This document shows positions 59,251 to 64,000 of a stretch of DNA of 64,000 nucleotides, piece after piece. The position numbers and the translations under genes are program-made. The number at the start of each line of letters is the position of its first letter. Positions within the stretch are counted from its first letter, which is position 1. The notes beneath the pieces were generated by a model. It was given only the letters and a program-made list of their open reading frames with translations, was not told the origin of the DNA and ran no database searches. This DNA is from Reticulitermes lucifugus (taxonomy: Eukaryota; Arthropoda; Insecta; Blattodea; Rhinotermitidae), in assembly GCA_026260175.1 (NCBI GenBank), contig JAKCWW010000354.1:6737-70736 (forward strand), read 5' to 3'.

Positions 59251-60594
59251 CCTTTATTATTGTTATTTTATTGGGGGGGTGTTAATATAATTAAATTTCT
59301 CCATCTTAAGGCGTCTTTTCATATATTTCTCAGTCCCTTCTGGGAAATGCTGGAATGATAGCGTAGACTTTCCTTCACTTATTTCAGCTTTTACCAATCG
59401 ACACTTCCGTAACTTAGGCAGATGAAAGAACTTAGTTAGATACACCAAAAGTCGTCATTAAAAAACAGTGATAATGACGTTGAAGAGGAACTGAAGAAAT
59501 AATTTAAAACAGGAGCCTTCTCTTCGGTTTTTCATCCTTTGCTCTTTCTGCAATCACGGCCCCTGTCGACATATCGACCCTCCACCCTGCCGAGGGTCTA
59601 CATGCGCTTAGGATTATTACGTACTGATGATGGCCCTCACCCTCTTAATATTTCGCAGCCACTACCCTAGTCTACCTAATCCAGTTCCCTCCCCTGTCAA
59701 CTGGCTCATCCGCTGTTTATTTATTGATGGTAATAGATTATGACACGCCACGCGCCTCGCTTTGTTAGCCAAATTACAGTACCAGCAATCAACATATTGT
59801 TCAGATTATTGCTCCGTATAGGAGCTGTAGGAATACCGGATGGCCGTGTTATAATATAAAATGCTTACTCCTAGTTTCTAGACTCGGAAAGACAGACCAC
59901 ATACAGACCTTAACTTGGCTACGTAAAGTTTGATGGGGAGATAGGTAGCGAAGGCATCTACAAATTTTGTATAAAAATATTACAATTTATAAATTTGCAT
60001 TTGTCTGACAACCTACAGGTAGTGCGAGTAGATTAATACGCTAATGAATGCATGCACAGAAATACAGCAATTAGTAATACGATTGTCCGTTTGTAGTTAC
60101 ACACGTTTACGGCTTAGCTGTCAGTAGCTCAGTCTGCAGTGTTGAACTTGAGGATGACAATGAGTGACAAACTAGAAAGGATATGGAAGCAATCCTTGTC
60201 TACTTCGAAAACACAATCTCAGCATTCATTGAAGGGAATATCACAAAAAAAATCAGAAATGTCGAAACCGGCCATGTAGCGAATACAAGTCAGAATCATT
60301 ATCACCTAGCACAACTTGCCCTGTATTTATTTATAACTTAATTTTTTTAACTTACAATTTCCAATACTTTGAAAATCTAAAATCCAGGAAGCCAGCGATG
60401 AGTGTTTTTAATATTTGTTACATTCGGTGAAGTAAAATACATTTTATGGATATATTGAAATAAATTAGCACTCCTAATTAGCCAATAAATATAACAATAT
60501 TTTCCTCAAGCAAGATTACATATTTTCCTACTTTCGCCGAAATAAATGTTCAACCTAAATAACCAGTACAACTGACACTATCTTTTTGAACTGC
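59251..60594. other. no recognisable gene
   Basis: Nothing recognised in this AT-rich stretch. Confidence 0.4.
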
Positions 60595-60650
60595 TCGATC
60601 CTGGAGAGGAATGCATTGCCTTCGTTAGAGATATCGGTAGCTGTTTAATA
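60595..60650 (+). repeat. decayed hammerhead-like repeat
   Basis: TCCTGGAGAGGAATGCATTG, then CCTTCGTTAGAGATATCGGT lines up with the family order CTGAAGATGGAGGCAGCACG, TTCCTCCGAAACGTCGGT. Both core boxes are mutated. Confidence 0.4.
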
Positions 60651-63155
60651 ATCGACACGACTAACATCGCAGAAGACTTGATTCTTCATCAGCACTACTG
60701 TAAAAACCTGAAACTTCTAACCAAAATTAAACTACAATGCCTTCGCATTTTATTCGGGGGATGCGTGCCTAAAGACTTCGCGTAATTCAAAATTATTTTT
60801 CCCACAGTAATAAATGCAGAGGAGGGAGATGTATTCTCGGAGCGCATAAATCTAGCGTACGTTTGCTTTTAAGCATACTTCTTAAGTACAATATTAGTAA
60901 ATAAACAATATAAGTTAGTTTAGCGATTCCCATTACGCCAAATTTTGCGCATAAAATAAGACTTCATTAATATTTTTTATCGTACTATGTCAAATTCGCA
61001 TGCAACGCGAACGCACTGTGTGTTAGTAAGCGTTTTATGCACACAACATATAAGCAGGTCGGAAGTTCATACAGCATACAGCAGGAAAAAGAACTTCAGA
61101 ATATTTTAAATTTTCAACGACGCTGGGGTTTAAATTCCAACTGCTGCCCAGGACGGAGGTCTTTTAAATTTATACGATCCTTAAATGCATTCACGTCTGT
61201 ACGGTGCACCCAGGCCGGCAGCATGTAAAGAATTAAAAGTCCGTACAGTGCACCGAGGTCGTCACTGAAAGGTTAATCTCCATGCGCTATGTAGGTAAGC
61301 TCACCGTTCTCTTGCCAAAAGATGTTGTTTTCATTCTTGTCACGTGCTACATACTTCAACAGTCCATTTACACAGCATACAACACGGTATGTAATAATGC
61401 ATAAAAAGAATGTCTATTCATTTTACACGCAGCAGTATACAAGGAATAAAATTAGAATGTACTACGTGCATGCTTTACTCTCGCAGCGAGATCTGTGCCT
61501 GTGACGTCCGGCATTCACTGCGGCTAGCACTCGGCTGTTTAGCACACGGCGCGACACCAAGTGCAAGAAGCATTCAGTTCGGAGTGCACAGTTTAATTTT
61601 GTTTACTAATAATACAGCCGCCGGCCTGTAGCTGGATAAAAAGTCTGGGGCCCAAGATAAAGGCCAACCAATAACTAAACGCTCAGACTGCCTATTATTC
61701 AATTTACTCGTGAAATTCACTTTACTGCACTGCAACTTGCCGAAGATACGCACATAAAATTGTAGGTCACATAAAGTGCCCCCAATGTATACGGGTGTGG
61801 GGGAGTGTGCGTCCGTACGCGAATGCATGTAATTAATGTGGGAATCAAATATTGCATATGTTTCGTGCCAGACGTACTGTACAAGATAATGACGTCACTG
61901 ATGCGAACACACTATTGTCTACTCTGTTGTAAAGCTTCAACCTCGACAGCGTGAATCTCCTGCCAATAACACAAGTCTGCATCACTGCAGCTATCACTTC
62001 CCACTGGTCCTCACTTGTTAAGGTGTCAGTTTATAAAAAGCGTAAAGTAAAATTTATGAACATCTCTAATTATATGGAACACAACAGAACACAATAGAAT
62101 TTAATCCCACTCACAAGATACACCTGCACTTTAGCCCAGTGTATTTTAATTGGAATACGTCGGTTACCGGTCATAAATATCTAACGGTCTGACTTTGCCC
62201 TGTGAAACTACTGCCAAGGTCAAACTCGTACTCTTCAGTAACATATACAGTAAAATTTCTTTAATCCAGCATCTAATAATTCGGAAATCCTAAAAATCTG
62301 GAACTTAGAGTAGTCCCAAGACTGGAAGTTTTGCCTTTCACCAGAAAAAAAGCTTCATCAGTGAAACAGGCAGATCTCAGGGACACGTTCTAGAACGTGT
62401 CCAATAGTGTCCGTACATCAAGAGTTGTGGTATTTTCTGACCCCTTGTCTTCTACACCATGAACTTCTTCAGCTGTGAAGACTCCAGAAAACACAGAAGA
62501 GAAACCGGACGACCCTGAATCTGCAGATAAAGATATCCGAATGGAATAATCCTGCGATTAGTTGTGCAGCGCAATTATGGGAACAGTAACGAGAAATTAA
62601 CCATAAGAATTTAGGCCAGAAAATTTATTGTCTTTTAATAAGTAATTTCCTATAACCCGGCACGTGACCAGTCTTTGGATGTCCGATTTAAGGAATCTTA
62701 GCGTATTAAATATTTGAGATAGACTATGTATTGGACAACTAATTACTGACGGCGGATAATGCTGAACAGTGGAGAAGAAAATTTCGTACTTGTTAGAATA
62801 CGCTGGTAAGTAATGTGACCACTCAGAGAGTACATACATAAGTGGGCATGTCCGAGGCTGCGGTTACATTAACTGAACGGAGTCCAGTCGATTAGAACTG
62901 AGTCAGAGTCACTAAGATGCTGCAAAGGCAGACATTCAGCCTCACTCGACTAGACAGGACTTGTGCATTGCGACAGACATGTACGTAAAACAAATGAGTC
63001 TGAACTTTATATGATCCATAATCCGTGCATTACTCGAATACATACAATAGCAGTACCAACAAATGCACACAAATATAATAATATTGGTTTCAATTGTATT
63101 TTTATTTAGCTTCTTCAATAACACCCAGAAGTTGCATTAGGTAAGTTTATTTCTT
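60651..63155. other. no recognisable gene
   Basis: Short frames only; GC rises near 61500-61630 but no gene or element could be supported. Confidence 0.4.
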
Positions 63156-63202
63156 TGGCAACAAGTTTCGGCTCGGGGACTGAGCCACCATCAGGCCAGT
63201 AA
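63156..63202 (-). ncRNA. hammerhead-ribozyme-like motif, near-intact
   Basis: Minus strand: stem I strand TGGC, CTGATGG (63194-63188; canonical last base A), hairpin GGCTC-agtcccc-GAGCC, GAAAC (63169-63165), TTGT, cleavage U, then GCCA pairing with TGGC. Stem III is the 2-bp AC/GT with TT between. All three stems form and only one core base departs from consensus. Confidence 0.6.
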
Positions 63203-63314
63203 CAAAAAATTATAAAAAGGAAGCTCTGTATGTATTATAGGTGGGAGATCTGCCCCTTTACATAGATGAATACATTATGAATGTATATAAGACAATTAGG
63301 TTCTTTATCAATGA

Positions 63315-63331
63315 GTGTGTGTGTGTGTGTT
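63315..63331. repeat. (GT)n microsatellite
   Basis: Pure GT tract of about 17 bp followed by a G-run. Confidence 0.9.
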
Positions 63332-63809
63332 TGGGGGGGAGCGTAAACTCTTCGTAATAACATGCACTCTTCAAAAACACTTCCTTAAATGTATGTATAT
63401 AGGGTTACTTGGCTACACTGACAGTAGTAGTTCGGAATAAAAACGAAAGCCGAATGAGAGGATCATTAGTAAATAATGTGGAAGGAAACTGTCGTGGTCC
63501 GCTTTGAGATAGGACCAACTGAGAACAACGAAGATGCTCAATCGGGATAACAGTGAAACATGCGTTCCTTAAAATGTGCGATTGGGTACTAAGACACACG
63601 GTGCTGCTCAGACACAGTTCCTTCCTACGTACATAACAACAGTTCAAAAAATGCGGTAATATTATTTCATCTCTGCTCAACCACCACATTAATTTGTGCT
63701 GCGTTAAACCCGTCATCTTTCAATAGGTCTGCTTTTAATCTTTAATTATAAATAACACGTACTGTCCCTTGGCACAGTACGCTCTTGATGGTCACACACG
63801 TCCTGTGTA

Positions 63810-64000
63810 AAGTAAGAAAAGTAAAGTTCTCCCTAGAACAGACCATGAAGGCCCAGAGGGGGAGTAGAGGTATAGATGTACTCTTTCTTTAACCTCGGCG
63901 CTAGATGGGGGTGGGTGGTCAACGCCACGCACCGGCCGCTTTACCTCCGGGGAAGAGAACCGGTACCCATTTTGTAGGAGGCTGGGTGGGCCCCAGGGGC
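63810..64000 (-). repeat. SINE-A copy, cut by the window end
   Basis: The 3' part (AAAGTAAGAAAAGTAAAGTT tail, CCATGAAGGCCCAGAGGGGG, AACCTCGGCGCTAGATGGGG, CTTTACCTCCGGGGAAGAGA) matches the copies at 1538 and 16165; the tRNA head lies beyond 64000. Confidence 0.88.

Noticed and set aside
1-64000. LTR retrotransposon, endogenous retrovirus or Polinton
   Set aside because: No paired direct long terminal repeats, gag/pol-type protease-integrase signatures or capsid-like frames were seen; both reverse transcriptase traces belong to non-LTR elements.

Overview
The window is AT-rich, gene-poor insect DNA. It carries several tRNA-derived SINE families, RTE-like LINE fragments, hAT, mariner and Tigger DNA transposons, and many small palindromic repeats. 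From the repeat families I recognise, a polyneopteran insect, probably cockroach- or termite-like (Blattodea), fits best; this is inference, not proof.

One host gene is clear: bsh (brain-specific homeobox; vertebrate BSX) on the + strand. I assembled it from five exons: 10140-10247, 18613-18748, 19215-19408, 22381-22480 and 45874-46010. All four introns are GT-AG and all phases match. They join into a 224-residue protein with an N-terminal eh1 (Groucho-binding) motif, a complete homeodomain split between positions 44 and 45, and an acidic tail. The introns are about 8.4, 0.5, 3.0 and 23.4 kb. A degenerate tandem repeat of roughly 44 bp starts at the stop codon and runs about 840 bp downstream.

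Layout. 1-10 kb: a 46-bp satellite at the left edge, SINEs and LINE tails, then a 3-kb inverted repeat (4877-7957) enclosing an RTE-like LINE fragment, which is itself interrupted by a palindromic retroposon with a 14-bp target duplication. 10-46 kb: bsh, with introns holding SINEs, MITEs (one carries a MADF-domain fragment), a mariner fragment, a complete-ended hAT fossil (27349-28998), a CFDP2-type LINE (about 32.7-34.8 kb), and 29-bp and 52-bp tandem arrays, the second with an assembly gap. 46-64 kb: no gene recognised; two hAT MITEs with target duplications, a Tigger1-like MITE nested in a hAT-type element, SINEs, LINE tails and decayed palindromes.

The least expected signal is a dispersed set of hammerhead-ribozyme-like motifs: CTGANGA, a small hairpin, GAAAC, then a 2-bp palindromic stem III and a UH cleavage site. 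The copy at 7871 has an intact core and all three stems. The copy at 63165-63194 (minus strand) keeps the full architecture with one core change. A palindromic copy sits inside bsh intron 2 and another lies 71 bp upstream of the last bsh exon. No LTR retroelement, virus-like element, CRISPR array or intact tRNA/rRNA gene was seen.
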